Below, one piece after another: positions 1 to 7,814 of a DNA stretch of 50,948 bases. Position numbers and translations under genes: made by a program. Position 1 is the first letter of the stretch. Each line of letters begins with the position of its first letter. The DNA is from Rhodobacteraceae bacterium UBA6141 (GTDB lineage: Bacteria > Pseudomonadota > Alphaproteobacteria > Rhodobacterales > Rhodobacteraceae). Under the pieces are notes generated by a model, which ran no database searches, had not been told where the DNA came from, and saw only the letters and a program-made list of their open reading frames with translations. The DNA is taken from NCBI GenBank assembly GCA_002423245.1, contig DIVD01000041.1, forward strand, positions 64,476-115,423. The letters are read 5' to 3'.

Positions 1-314
1 TCGGTGCCGTGCTTGACGATCGCGTTCGGCGCGAAGACATAGGAATGAATGGTCGAGGCTCCGGTAAAGCCGGCGCCGGATTCTACGATCGTCTGCATCA
101 CCAGCGCCGCTTCGGTGATGCCGAGCCCCGCCCCGCCATATTCCGAGGGCAGGGTCAGGCCCACCCAGCCCCCTTTCACCATCTCGCGATAGAATTCCTC
201 GGGATAGCGCTCGCTCGCGTCGCAGTCGCGCCAATAGGCAAGATCGAACTTCGCACAGACCTTGCCGATCGCGTCACGCAGTTCTCTTTGTTCGTTGCTA
301 AGTGCGAAGTCCAT
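1..314 (-). CDS. Acyl-CoA dehydrogenase, N-terminal part (cut by window edge)
   Basis: The first 104 codons of an acyl-CoA dehydrogenase run off the left end of the window. The protein begins MDFALSNEQRELRDAIGK, the usual start of the helical N-terminal domain, and continues with GLTLPSEYGGAGLG, the family's typical P.E.GG.G stretch, and an IHSY segment. Flavin- and substrate-binding parts and the catalytic base lie outside. It is the last visible gene of the leftward run after the TRAP permeases, 24 bases beyond dctM, so it probably serves the same catabolic operon as an FAD-dependent alpha,beta-dehydrogenase of an acyl-CoA. Whether it pairs with the dehydrogenase at 10281-11435, which lacks the usual base, cannot be told. 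Confidence 0.88.
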   Translation of the reverse strand, partial: MDFALSNEQRELRDAIGKVCAKFDLAYWRDCDASERYPEEFYREMVKGGWVGLTLPSEYGGAGLGITEAALVMQTIVESGAGFTGASTIHSYVFAPNAIVKHGT

Positions 315-338
315 GCTCTCTTCTCTCCAACTCTTCGT

Positions 339-1649
339 TCAGTCCATGAAACCCGGCAGCCACAGCGTCAGCGCCGGAAAGGCGATCAGGAGCGCGATCA
401 CCAGAACGTCGGTCGCGACGAACCATGAGATCCCCTGGAAGATCACGTGAGTGGGGACCGCCCGGCCGACGACGCTCTTGATGACGAACACGTTCAACCC
501 GACGGGCGGCGTGATCAGACCCATCTCGAGATACTTGGTCAGCAGAACGCCGACCCAGATCAGGCTGATGTCCATCGTCTCGAACAGCGGCAGAAGCACC
601 GGCAGGGTGAGAAGCATGATCCCCAGAACCTCGAGGAACATGCCCAGCACGAGATACAGCAGAAAAACCGCGATCATCAGTTCGACCGACCCGAGTTGCA
701 TGTCGGCGACGACCTGGGAGATATGCGCCGGAAGCTGCGTCAGGGCGAGGAAGCTGGCGAAGAAGGTCGCGCTCATCGCGATGATGAGGATCGCGGCCGA
801 ACTCACGATCGTGTCGGCGATGGCGCGCTTCGCCACCGTCCAGGACAGGCTTCCCTTGGCCGCCGCGATCAGGATCGCCAGCATTGCCCCGACCGCGCCC
901 GCCTCGGTGGCGGTGAACACCCCCGCGAAGAGGCCGCCGAAGACGCAGAAGATCAGCAAGATGACGGGCCAGATCTGGCGCAGGCCCGTCTTGCCGATCG
1001 CGGCGAGTTCTTCCTCGCCCGGACGCGGCGCCAGTGCCGGGTTGGCCCAGACCCGGAGGACCACCATCACGCTGAAGGCGACGGCGGTGAGCAGGCCCGG
1101 AACGATCGCCCCGATGAAGAGCGTGCTGATGGGCACCTCGGCAAAGATCCCGAACAGGAGAAGGACCAGGCTTGGCGGGATCAGCGAGCCGAGTGTCCCG
1201 GCGGCAGCGATCACGCCGGTCGCCAGCCCGGGCTGATAGCCGGCCCGGAGCATCTCTGGAACCGCGATCCGCCCCAGGGCGGCGGCGCAGGCCAGGCTCG
1301 ACCCGGTGACGGCCGAGAACATCGCGGCGCCCCCGATCGACGCAACCGCGAGGCCACCGGGCAGCCGCATGAGAAAGCTTCCCCGGGCGAAGTTGAACAG
1401 CTGTTCGGTCATCCGGGCGTAATAGGCCACGAAGCCCATGAGCAGGAACATCGGGATCGAACTGAGGCTCGAATGGGTGGAGAAGTCGAAGGTCACCGAT
1501 TTCAGCATGGCGGCGGCGATCGGATAGCCATAGGCCAGCCAGATCCCGCCGAAAGACACGCCGAGAAGCGCGATGGCGATCGGCATTCGCAACAGCACGA
1601 GTATGACGATCACTGCCAGGGATGCCCCGGCGATCTGCAGGTCGCTCAT
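339..1649 (-). CDS. dctM: TRAP transporter large permease, DctM type
   Basis: A 436-residue, very hydrophobic protein with the length and repeated membrane segments of the DctM/SiaM large subunit of tripartite ATP-independent periplasmic transporters. It forms the ion-coupled channel that moves a carboxylate across the inner membrane together with the small subunit. Recognisable stretches are GSLIPPSLVLLLFGIFAEV and the C-terminal GLITPPVGLNVFVIKS, both typical of the family. It follows dctQ by 19 bases. Its presumed binding protein, dctP, is about 11 kb away at 13011-14156, in a unit with the same predicted operator, so the system looks split but co-regulated. Substrate is unknown; neighbours suggest an organic acid degraded through CoA thioesters. 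Confidence 0.93.
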   Translation of the reverse strand: MSDLQIAGASLAVIVILVLLRMPIAIALLGVSFGGIWLAYGYPIAAAMLKSVTFDFSTHSSLSSIPMFLLMGFVAYYARMTEQLFNFARGSFLMRLPGGLAVASIGGAAMFSAVTGSSLACAAALGRIAVPEMLRAGYQPGLATGVIAAAGTLGSLIPPSLVLLLFGIFAEVPISTLFIGAIVPGLLTAVAFSVMVVLRVWANPALAPRPGEEELAAIGKTGLRQIWPVILLIFCVFGGLFAGVFTATEAGAVGAMLAILIAAAKGSLSWTVAKRAIADTIVSSAAILIIAMSATFFASFLALTQLPAHISQVVADMQLGSVELMIAVFLLYLVLGMFLEVLGIMLLTLPVLLPLFETMDISLIWVGVLLTKYLEMGLITPPVGLNVFVIKSVVGRAVPTHVIFQGISWFVATDVLVIALLIAFPALTLWLPGFMD

Positions 1650-1668
1650 GATGGATCTCCGTGCTGAC

Positions 1669-2220
1669 TCAAGGTTTCACGCGACCGGAGAAGTATCCCA
1701 CGGCCCGGGCTGCCATCACGAGGGCGAACATGAAGGTGCCGACGGGCATCAGGAACCGCCCGGGCCACGAATAGAATGTCGTTGCTCCTGAAACGAACTC
1801 GCGGATCTGCATCTTCTGGAGCGCCAGAACCCAGGACTGCCACGCCAGCAGAAGGAAGATGGCCACTCCGACGACCAGGAACACGCCCATCTTGATCTGT
1901 TGCACGCGCACCGGCAGGAACTGCTCCACCACCTCGACCGAAATGTGCCGGTCGAGAACCGTGACATAGGCAAGCGGAAGGAAGATCGTGCCGCTGAGGA
2001 ACCAGTGGCTGGTCATCAGTTCGGCGTTGTCGATGGCATCGTGAAACAGCGTGCGGATGGTCACGTCGCCCACGGTGACCAGCATCATCGCCAGCAGCAG
2101 AATCGCGGCGCCAACGCAGAGGATCCGGGATGGCAGGATCAGCACGCTGTCGAACAGATCCGACATGCCCGTGAGCGGCGGGGCCTCCTCCTCCGGCCAG
2201 GGATCCGGCTGCCTCGTCAT
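1669..2220 (-). CDS. dctQ: TRAP transporter small permease, DctQ type
   Basis: A 183-residue protein with about four hydrophobic segments, the size and layout of the small TRAP membrane subunit. The central TSHWFLSGTIFLPLAYVTVLD and the following DRHISVEVV (a DxHI/xVE-type stretch common in DctQ) support the call. It stabilises the large subunit and receives the substrate-loaded binding protein. Its start overlaps the stop of the acyl-CoA ligase upstream by four bases, so translation is probably coupled; dctM follows after 19 bases. The N-terminus carries about 25 polar residues (WPEEEAPP) before the first membrane segment. Confidence 0.88.
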   Translation of the reverse strand: MTRQPDPWPEEEAPPLTGMSDLFDSVLILPSRILCVGAAILLLAMMLVTVGDVTIRTLFHDAIDNAELMTSHWFLSGTIFLPLAYVTVLDRHISVEVVEQFLPVRVQQIKMGVFLVVGVAIFLLLAWQSWVLALQKMQIREFVSGATTFYSWPGRFLMPVGTFMFALVMAARAVGYFSGRVKP

Positions 2221-4364
2221 GGCATGTCCCTGCCCGAACTGCCCCGCATCTGCCCGACCAGCGCATCAAGCGCGACCACCCGCCCCGCACGGTCCACCAC
2301 GAGGGGATTGATCTCGATCTCCGCCAGCGTTTCGTCGCGCAGGTAGAAGTCGCACAACTCCTTCACGGTGCGGGCGAGAGCGGCAACATCGCAGGGCGGT
2401 GCGCCGCGGAAACCCGCCAGCAGCGGCGCCGCGCGCAGCGAGCGGATCAGCACCTCGATCTGCGCGGCATCGAGCGGAAGGAAGGCGCGCGCCACGTCCG
2501 GCTCGAGCTCGACCGTCACGCCGCCGCGCCCCAGCACGAGCATCGGCCCGAAGGTGGGATCGCAACGCAGGCCGACGATGAACTCGTGATCGAAGGACAC
2601 CATTTCCTCGACAAGCACCCCCTCGACCGGGGTGCCACGGGCGCTTGCGGAGCCGATCATCGCGCGCGCCGCCTCGGCCGCCGCCTCGATGCCTGGCAGC
2701 CCGAGCGCGATGCCGCCGCTGCCGCTCTTGTGGAGCATTTCGGGGCTCTGCAACTTCACGACAAAAGGCGCGGAGAGCGCCGCCCCTAGCTTGGTCAAAT
2801 CGCCGGGATCGTCCGCGAACACGCCGCGCGGACGCTGAAGCGAGGTCGCGCCGCAGAGCAGATCCTTGCTGCGATGCTCCACCGCGAAGCTGTCTGCCGG
2901 CCGCCCATCCTGCCGGATCGGCGGCGCCTCGGCCGGCACCGGGCCGTCCCAGCCGGCAGCGAGCCGGAACTGCCCGGCCAGGGCGCGGGCGGCATCGCGG
3001 ATCTCGCCATAGACGGGAATGCCGCGCTCGCGCACCTTCTGCACCGCGTCCTCGGGGGCCGCCTGCCATGTGAGGGCACAGGGCATGTTGCGGGGCACCT
3101 CGCTGACCAGCGCGTCGGCCAGTTCCTCGGCGATCTGGCTGAGACCGCCCATGAACAGCAGCAGACCGTCGTATCCCGTGCCCTCGCTGATGATCTTGAG
3201 AACCTCGCGCAGCATCGTCTTGTGCATCACGATCTGCGCGGTGAGGTCGATCGGGTTCTGCGGCGTCGCAAATCCGGGCAGGATCTCCGCCAGCCGCGCC
3301 TTGGTTTCGGGGGTGAAGTCGGGAACGTCCAGCCCTTCGGCCACGGCTGCATCCGTCATCAGAACCCCGGCGCCGCCCGAAACCGAGATCACCGCCACCC
3401 GCTGCCCGGCCGAACGCGGCTGCGTCAGCAGGATCTGGGCCTGGTTGGCCATGTCGGTCAGGCTTTCGGCGCGCCAGATGTTGTACTGCCGGAACACCGC
3501 GTCGTAGGTTTCGTCCTCGCCCGCCAGCGCGCCGGTATGCGAGGCGGCGGCCGTCGCACCCTGGCGGCTGCGCCCGGACTTCAGCACCAGCACCGGCTTG
3601 CGCCGCTCGAACGCCTTGCGCGCGGCGGCGCGAAAGGCGGCGCCATCGCGCACCCCCTCGATATAAAGCCCGATCACCTCAGTCTCTGCGTCCTCGACGA
3701 GGTAGTCAAGACAGGCGGCAAGATCGACGTCCGCCTCGTTTCCTGTGGAAATCCAGGAACTCACGCCCAGCCCCGCCTTCATCGACATGTCGAGCCAGTA
3801 GGTGCCAAGGGCGCCGCTCTGGGTGACGAAGCCGTAATTGCCCGCCTGCAGCTTGCGGCCGCCCATCACGACGGTCGACGATGCCAGCATCTTGCGGTTG
3901 CCGTTCATCACGCCCAGGCAGTTCGGCCCGATCATCGGAATGCCCGCCTCCTGGACGATACGGGCAATTTCGGCCTGGCGCGCGGCACCCTCGGGTCCGG
4001 TCTCCGAAAATCCCGAGGCGAAGACGACGAACCCCCCGACGCCGCATTCGCAGCCGAGCCGCAACTGGTCCGGCACGTCGTCGGCGGCCACCGACAGGAT
4101 CACCAGATCGATCTCATCCTTGATCGCGTCCAGCGAGGGATGGCAATCGAGGCCCTGGATCTTCTCGCGGCCCGGATTGACCGGATAGATCTTGCCGGGG
4201 AAATTGTTGTGGAGAAGCGAGTTCACCACGCGGCCGCCCGCCTTGCGCAGGTCGTCCGATGCCCCCACCACCGCCACGCTGCGGGCGTTGAGTATCCTGC
4301 CCAGCCGATCCGCCCCCGACGGATCGGCAGGGCGTCCGTCGCCGGCCCCGCCCTTGTCCTTCAT
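2217..4364 (-). CDS. ADP-forming acyl-CoA synthetase (acetate--CoA ligase family)
   Basis: A 715-residue fused alpha-beta ADP-forming acyl-CoA ligase. Residues about 20-150 form the CoA-binding Rossmann domain (SVAVVGASDD, then IGPNCLGVMNG). A ligase-CoA flavodoxin-like part follows and holds SHTGALAGED, whose His is the expected phospho-histidine. From about residue 490 onward comes an ATP-grasp half (FVVKLQSPEMLHKSGSGGIALGL, broken here by the 20-residue limit into FVVKLQSPEML and HKSGSGGIALGL). The family makes acyl-CoA from acid, CoA and ATP, releasing ADP and phosphate, reversibly. It overlaps both neighbours by four bases. Together with the AMP-forming enzyme at 7815 it gives this island two ways to activate acids. 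Exact substrate unknown. Confidence 0.9.
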   Translation of the reverse strand: MKDKGGAGDGRPADPSGADRLGRILNARSVAVVGASDDLRKAGGRVVNSLLHNNFPGKIYPVNPGREKIQGLDCHPSLDAIKDEIDLVILSVAADDVPDQLRLGCECGVGGFVVFASGFSETGPEGAARQAEIARIVQEAGIPMIGPNCLGVMNGNRKMLASSTVVMGGRKLQAGNYGFVTQSGALGTYWLDMSMKAGLGVSSWISTGNEADVDLAACLDYLVEDAETEVIGLYIEGVRDGAAFRAAARKAFERRKPVLVLKSGRSRQGATAAASHTGALAGEDETYDAVFRQYNIWRAESLTDMANQAQILLTQPRSAGQRVAVISVSGGAGVLMTDAAVAEGLDVPDFTPETKARLAEILPGFATPQNPIDLTAQIVMHKTMLREVLKIISEGTGYDGLLLFMGGLSQIAEELADALVSEVPRNMPCALTWQAAPEDAVQKVRERGIPVYGEIRDAARALAGQFRLAAGWDGPVPAEAPPIRQDGRPADSFAVEHRSKDLLCGATSLQRPRGVFADDPGDLTKLGAALSAPFVVKLQSPEMLHKSGSGGIALGLPGIEAAAEAARAMIGSASARGTPVEGVLVEEMVSFDHEFIVGLRCDPTFGPMLVLGRGGVTVELEPDVARAFLPLDAAQIEVLIRSLRAAPLLAGFRGAPPCDVAALARTVKELCDFYLRDETLAEIEINPLVVDRAGRVVALDALVGQMRGSSGRDMP

Positions 4365-4732
4365 TGCGCGACCCTGGCCGTTCCGGTGATGACCGGCTCG
4401 TCCTTCTGGTTGCGCACCCAGACATCGTAGGTGCCGGGGGCACCCTCCTGCTCGATGCCGCCACCTGTCACGGTGTCATTCTCGCGCACGGGCCGCACGA
4501 AGCGGATATCCAGATGCGTGCCCGCCAGAGCCTCGCTTCCGAGCGACTTGCGCAGCGACTGCCAGATCAGGTTCAGAGACATCGTGCCGTGGGCGATGAT
4601 GCCCTTCATCTCGGTCTTCTCGGCGAATTCCCGATCGACATGGATCGGGTTGTAATCGTCGGTAAGCTCGGCATAGGCCATGATCGTCGGCATGGTGACG
4701 TTCAGGCTGACGGGTTCCAGCTTCTTCGGCAT
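4361..4732 (-). CDS. MaoC-like hydratase subunit with complete active-site motif
   Basis: A 123-residue single hot-dog protein. The segment DDYNPIHVDREFAE followed by GIIAHGTMSL is the hydratase-2 signature; the Asp and His in DDYNPIH are the expected catalytic pair that adds water to a trans-2-enoyl-CoA. A good ribosome site (GGAGG, seven bases before ATG) fixes the start. The partner gene just upstream (4751-5134) has the same fold size but lacks these residues, so the two probably form a heteromeric double hot-dog, as ChsH1 and the N-terminal half of ChsH2 do in steroid degradation. It overlaps the ligase gene downstream by four bases. Confidence 0.85.
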   Translation of the reverse strand: MPKKLEPVSLNVTMPTIMAYAELTDDYNPIHVDREFAEKTEMKGIIAHGTMSLNLIWQSLRKSLGSEALAGTHLDIRFVRPVRENDTVTGGGIEQEGAPGTYDVWVRNQKDEPVITGTARVAQ

Positions 4733-4750
4733 CTCGGTTCCTCCCTGAAC

Positions 4751-5134
4751 TCAGGCTGCCACAAGGGTCGTCATCACGCCGGTGAAGACGACATCGCCGC
4801 CCCCGTCGCGCGTGGTGTAGGTCGTTTCCACCCACTTGCGTCCCTTGCGGATTTCCTTGTTCGTGCATTCCACCTCGGTGGTCAGCGTTTCGCCCACCTT
4901 CGGCAACCGGCGCAGATCGAAGATCTGGCTGCCGTGCACGTTGCCTTTCGGCCGCGGCGTGATGCAGGCCATGTAGCACTGGATCTGGATCATCGCGGTC
5001 ATGCCCGGCGGCATCAGATCGCCGTTGTCGTCGCCGGCATAGACGGCGAGCCATTTGCCGATCCGGTCACGGTCCACCGTGAACGTATCGCTTCCGTAGT
5101 TTTTCCCAACCTCGAAGTGGTCGTAGTTGAACAT
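4751..5134 (-). CDS. MaoC-like (FAS1-type) dehydratase-fold protein, probably non-catalytic
   Basis: A 127-residue protein starting MFNYDHFEVGKNY, which resembles the opening of FAS1-like N-terminal dehydratase domains. The middle (PPGMTAMIQIQCYMACITP, VHGSQIFDLRRLPKVGETLT) and the end (VETTYTTRDGGGDVVFTGVMT) fit a hot-dog fold. The DxxNPxH catalytic motif is absent; DDNGDLMPPG stands at that place. I infer a structural and substrate-binding partner for the MaoC protein at 4361-4732. A GTG six bases upstream (5140) that overlaps the previous stop could also be the start. In actinobacterial ChsH2 such a domain is fused to a DUF35 domain; here the DUF35 gene is separate and lies immediately upstream. 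Confidence 0.75.
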   Translation of the reverse strand: MFNYDHFEVGKNYGSDTFTVDRDRIGKWLAVYAGDDNGDLMPPGMTAMIQIQCYMACITPRPKGNVHGSQIFDLRRLPKVGETLTTEVECTNKEIRKGRKWVETTYTTRDGGGDVVFTGVMTTLVAA

Positions 5135-5136
5135 TC

Positions 5137-5526
5137 TCACCCCCCGATTTCGACCTGCGGGATTGTCTGATCGCCGCGTTCTTCATAAATGACACGCACC
5201 CGCGTGCCGATCTCGGCCTCACCGCCACGCACGTTGGCCATGAAGCGGAACCCCTCGTCCATGTCGACAAGCGCGACCTGATAGGGAGTGACGTCCTTGA
5301 AGGCCGCGCTCGGCCCCCGGTAGACCGTCGTCACGCTGTAGACGGCGCCCTTCCCCGCGGAAACCAGCCACTCGAGGTCGCGGCCCTGACAGTGCGAGCA
5401 GACGGCGCGGGGATAGAATTGTGCCTTGCCGCAGTCGCGGCAGCGCTGGAAGCGGAATTCATGCGCGGCGCAGCCCTCCCAGAACGGCGCGGAATCCGCA
5501 TTGGGACGCGGAACGGGTTTTTCCAT
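5137..5526 (-). CDS. Zn-ribbon/OB-fold DUF35 protein
   Basis: A 129-residue DUF35 protein. The N-terminal rubredoxin-like zinc ribbon is visible as RCRDCGKAQFYPRAVCSHC (two CxxC pairs). It is followed by an OB-fold part (GAVYSVTTVYRG, TPYQVALVDMDEGFRFMANV). Such proteins are dedicated partners of thiolase-like enzymes: they dock on the thiolase and in the steroid Ltp2-ChsH2 case are required for retro-aldol activity. It lies three bases after the thiolase-like gene and touches the MaoC-like gene downstream, the neighbourhood expected for such a complex. Confidence 0.9.
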   Translation of the reverse strand: MEKPVPRPNADSAPFWEGCAAHEFRFQRCRDCGKAQFYPRAVCSHCQGRDLEWLVSAGKGAVYSVTTVYRGPSAAFKDVTPYQVALVDMDEGFRFMANVRGGEAEIGTRVRVIYEERGDQTIPQVEIGG

Positions 5527-5529
5527 CTG

Positions 5530-6678
5530 TCAGGCCCTCCCCAGAACTACGGAACAATGGGCGGACAGAATGCCGCCGTCGCCATGGACAAGCGCGAGTT
5601 CGGCACCCTCCACCTGTCGGCCCACGGCGTCGCCGCGCAGTTGCTCGACCGCCTCGACCACATGGAACATGCCGCCTGCGGCGCCGGAATGCCCATAGGA
5701 GAGCAGCCCGCCATGGGTATTGCAGGGCAGCTTGCCCCCGATCTTCAACTCGCCCGCCGCGGCGGCCACGCCGGCCTCGCCCCGCTGGAAGAATCCCATG
5801 GATTCCAGCTCGGCGAGCAGCGTGATGGTGAAGCTGTCGTAGATCTCGACCACGTCGATGTCGGCCGGCTTCAGCCCTGCCCGACCCAACGCATCCGCGG
5901 CCGACCGCTTGCAGCCGAAATCGGTCAGCGACGGGGCGGCGACGATGTATTCATGCGTGTGCCCCTGTCCCGTGCCAAGAACGTGGACGCCGGGGCGGCG
6001 CAGGTCGGCGGCCGCGTCGGCCGCGCTCACCACGACGGCGGCGCCGCCGTCCGAAATCAGGCAGCAGTCCAGCAGGTGCAGCGGCGTGGCGATGAAACGC
6101 GAGTTCATCACGTCGTCCACCGTGATCGGGGACTTCATATGCGCCTTGGGATTGAGCGCCGCATGTTCGCGATGTGTCACCGCGATCGCGGCGAGTTGTT
6201 CCGAGGTGACGCCGAACTCCGACATGTAGCGCTGCGCCACCAGGGCATAGGCTGCGGGAATGGTCATGCCATAGGGTTGCTCGTATTGCTGGTTGCCGAC
6301 CTCGGCCAGCGCCTGGACCGCATTGCCGCGCATTCCGCTCAGCCGGTTGTCGCCGGTCACGACCAGCACATGGCGGCAGTATCCCGCCTCGACCAGCGCC
6401 GCCGCCTGCATGACCAGCATGCAGGCGGTGACCCCGCCCATCGAGACCGCCGAAGCGTAGGCCGGCTGCATCCCGATGTATTCGGCGAACACCGAGGCCA
6501 GCATAAGATGCGGCTCGGTGAACGAATAGGCGCAGAGCAGGCCGTCGACATCGGCCACCGCAAGCCCCGCATCGGCAAGCGCACCAAGCCCTGCCTCGGT
6601 GTGAAGCGACATGCAGGTGGCGCCTTGCAGATCCCCGACCCTGGTGCTGTACGCCCCTGTAATGACGGCTTTTTTCAT
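5530..6678 (-). CDS. Thiolase-like protein (lipid-transfer/SCP-x/Ltp2-type aldolase family)
   Basis: A 382-residue thiolase-fold protein. Motifs in order: MKKAVITGAYSTRVGD at the start; AVSMGGVTACMLVMQAA where a classical thiolase has its CxSG nucleophile, with Ser in place of Cys; and NTHGGLLSYGHSGAAGGMFH in the C-terminal half, followed by LVHGDGGILS. Absence of the nucleophilic Cys argues against ordinary acetyl transfer and for the Ltp family, which includes retro-aldolases that shorten branched side chains after CoA-ester hydration. The neighbouring DUF35 and two MaoC genes match that assignment. The start overlaps the stop of the enoyl-CoA hydratase upstream by four bases. Confidence 0.85.
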   Translation of the reverse strand: MKKAVITGAYSTRVGDLQGATCMSLHTEAGLGALADAGLAVADVDGLLCAYSFTEPHLMLASVFAEYIGMQPAYASAVSMGGVTACMLVMQAAALVEAGYCRHVLVVTGDNRLSGMRGNAVQALAEVGNQQYEQPYGMTIPAAYALVAQRYMSEFGVTSEQLAAIAVTHREHAALNPKAHMKSPITVDDVMNSRFIATPLHLLDCCLISDGGAAVVVSAADAAADLRRPGVHVLGTGQGHTHEYIVAAPSLTDFGCKRSAADALGRAGLKPADIDVVEIYDSFTITLLAELESMGFFQRGEAGVAAAAGELKIGGKLPCNTHGGLLSYGHSGAAGGMFHVVEAVEQLRGDAVGRQVEGAELALVHGDGGILSAHCSVVLGRA

Positions 6679-7526
6679 GAGCCTGCCTCTTCCTTGTTCA
6701 TGCGTTCCCAGTCGAAAAGTGCGGGCTTCTTGTCAAGGAAGCGCTGGACCGCCTCCTTGTGATAGGGGCTGTCCATGCACAGCGCCTGCGCCATCGCCTC
6801 GAGTTCGGCCATCGCGCGCTGATCGAGATGGAAAGACTGGTTGAGAATGGTCTTGGCCAGCCCGATCGCCAGCGTCGAGGCGCTGCAGAACCGGCGTGCA
6901 AGCGCGAAGGCCGCATCCAGAAGCTGATCGGGGGCATGGACGCTGTGGACGATGCCCATCGCCATGGCCTCTTCGGCGCGCAGGACCCGCCCCGAGAAGA
7001 CCAGTTCCTTGGCGCGCTGAAGGCCCACGAGGCGCGGAAGCAGGAACATTCCGGCCAGATCGGGAACCAGCCCGATGCGCCCGAAGACCTGGCAGAAGCG
7101 GGCCGACTCGCTGGCGAGGATGAAGTCCGCGGCAAGCGCGAGGTTCATCCCTCCCCCGAAGGCGGGGCCGTCCACCGCCGCGATCACCGGCTTTTCCAGG
7201 TTCACGAGGCCCGGCAACCACACATGCAGGTCGGCAATGCGCTTGTAGGACTGCGCCGAGCTGCGCTTCTCGTTCAGCCCCCGCATGTCGCCGCCGGCAC
7301 AGAAGACCCCGCCCGCGCCGGTCAGGATCACGGCCCGCACGCGCTCGTCATCGCGGATCTCTGCCACAACTCCGGCGAGTTCCCTGCGCATCGGCACGTC
7401 CAGCGCATTGCGCGCGTCGGGGCGATTCAAGGTGATGATGGCGACCTCGTCGCGCAACTCGTAGACCATGGTTTCCAGGTCGCGGCGCAACCCGGACCCG
7501 GCCCCCGCAGGGCTGTCCTTGCTCAT
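6675..7526 (-). CDS. Enoyl-CoA hydratase/isomerase family protein
   Basis: A 283-residue crotonase-fold protein, first gene of the leftward operon. It shows the oxyanion-hole segments FCAGGDMRGL and GPAFGGGMNLALAAD and the C-terminal LRAEEAMAMGIV. Where typical hydratases have F..PE, with the first catalytic Glu, it has FCQVFGRIGLVPD, as in many isomerase-like members, while an acidic residue is kept in AKELVFSG. Ordinary hydratase activity is therefore uncertain. A second possible start (MVYELRDEVAIITLN) lies 18 codons further in. The operator at 7584-7597 lies 58 bases upstream of the start, and a perfect TTGACA on the same strand lies at 7637-7632. Confidence 0.88.
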   Translation of the reverse strand: MSKDSPAGAGSGLRRDLETMVYELRDEVAIITLNRPDARNALDVPMRRELAGVVAEIRDDERVRAVILTGAGGVFCAGGDMRGLNEKRSSAQSYKRIADLHVWLPGLVNLEKPVIAAVDGPAFGGGMNLALAADFILASESARFCQVFGRIGLVPDLAGMFLLPRLVGLQRAKELVFSGRVLRAEEAMAMGIVHSVHAPDQLLDAAFALARRFCSASTLAIGLAKTILNQSFHLDQRAMAELEAMAQALCMDSPYHKEAVQRFLDKKPALFDWERMNKEEAGS

Positions 7527-7583
7527 GCTGTCCTCTCCTCCCGTCCGCTCATCCAGAGCGATACCGCTTGTATCTTGCAGGCG

Positions 7584-7597
7584 ATACTATCAGGTAT
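7584..7597. promoter_or_regulatory. Predicted operator O1 (14-bp dyad)
   Basis: ATACTATCAGGTAT, one of four copies of the pattern ATACYAWNNRGTAT in this island. It lies 58 bases before the leftward enoyl-CoA hydratase gene, downstream of a TTGACA box on the minus strand (7637-7632). A smaller inverted repeat GATAC-N5-GTATC is close by at 7560-7574. The stretch GGTATAATTGGCTT starting at 7593 is nearly repeated at 7739, next to operator O2. Binding by the TetR protein at 9476-10198 is inferred. Confidence 0.6.
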
Positions 7598-7717
7598 AAT
7601 TGGCTTCCAACTAGTAGTTTACGCGTCGCCATGTCAAGCCGGGATTTCGCAGCATCATGGATATGCGAAGGTTGCGGCCTTCAATCGGCGGCCATTGACT
7701 GCGAAGAAACCTGCGCG

Positions 7718-7746
7718 TTACAAGCATAGATACCATACGGTATAAT
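7718..7746 (+). promoter_or_regulatory. Promoter with operator O2 for the acyl-CoA synthetase gene
   Basis: TATAAT at 7741-7746 is a perfect -10 box; TTACAA at 7718-7723 is a weaker -35 box, 17 bases upstream. The dyad ATACCATACGGTAT (7730-7743), with perfect ATACC/GGTAT arms, overlaps the -10 box, so a bound repressor would block the polymerase. The synthetase start codon follows 72 bases after the dyad. Confidence 0.6.
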
Positions 7747-7814
7747 TTGCTTGTATCAAGCCGAGAATGGCGCGCAGCGCAGAATCACCGACCGGCGAGG
7801 GAGGAACGTTCACC

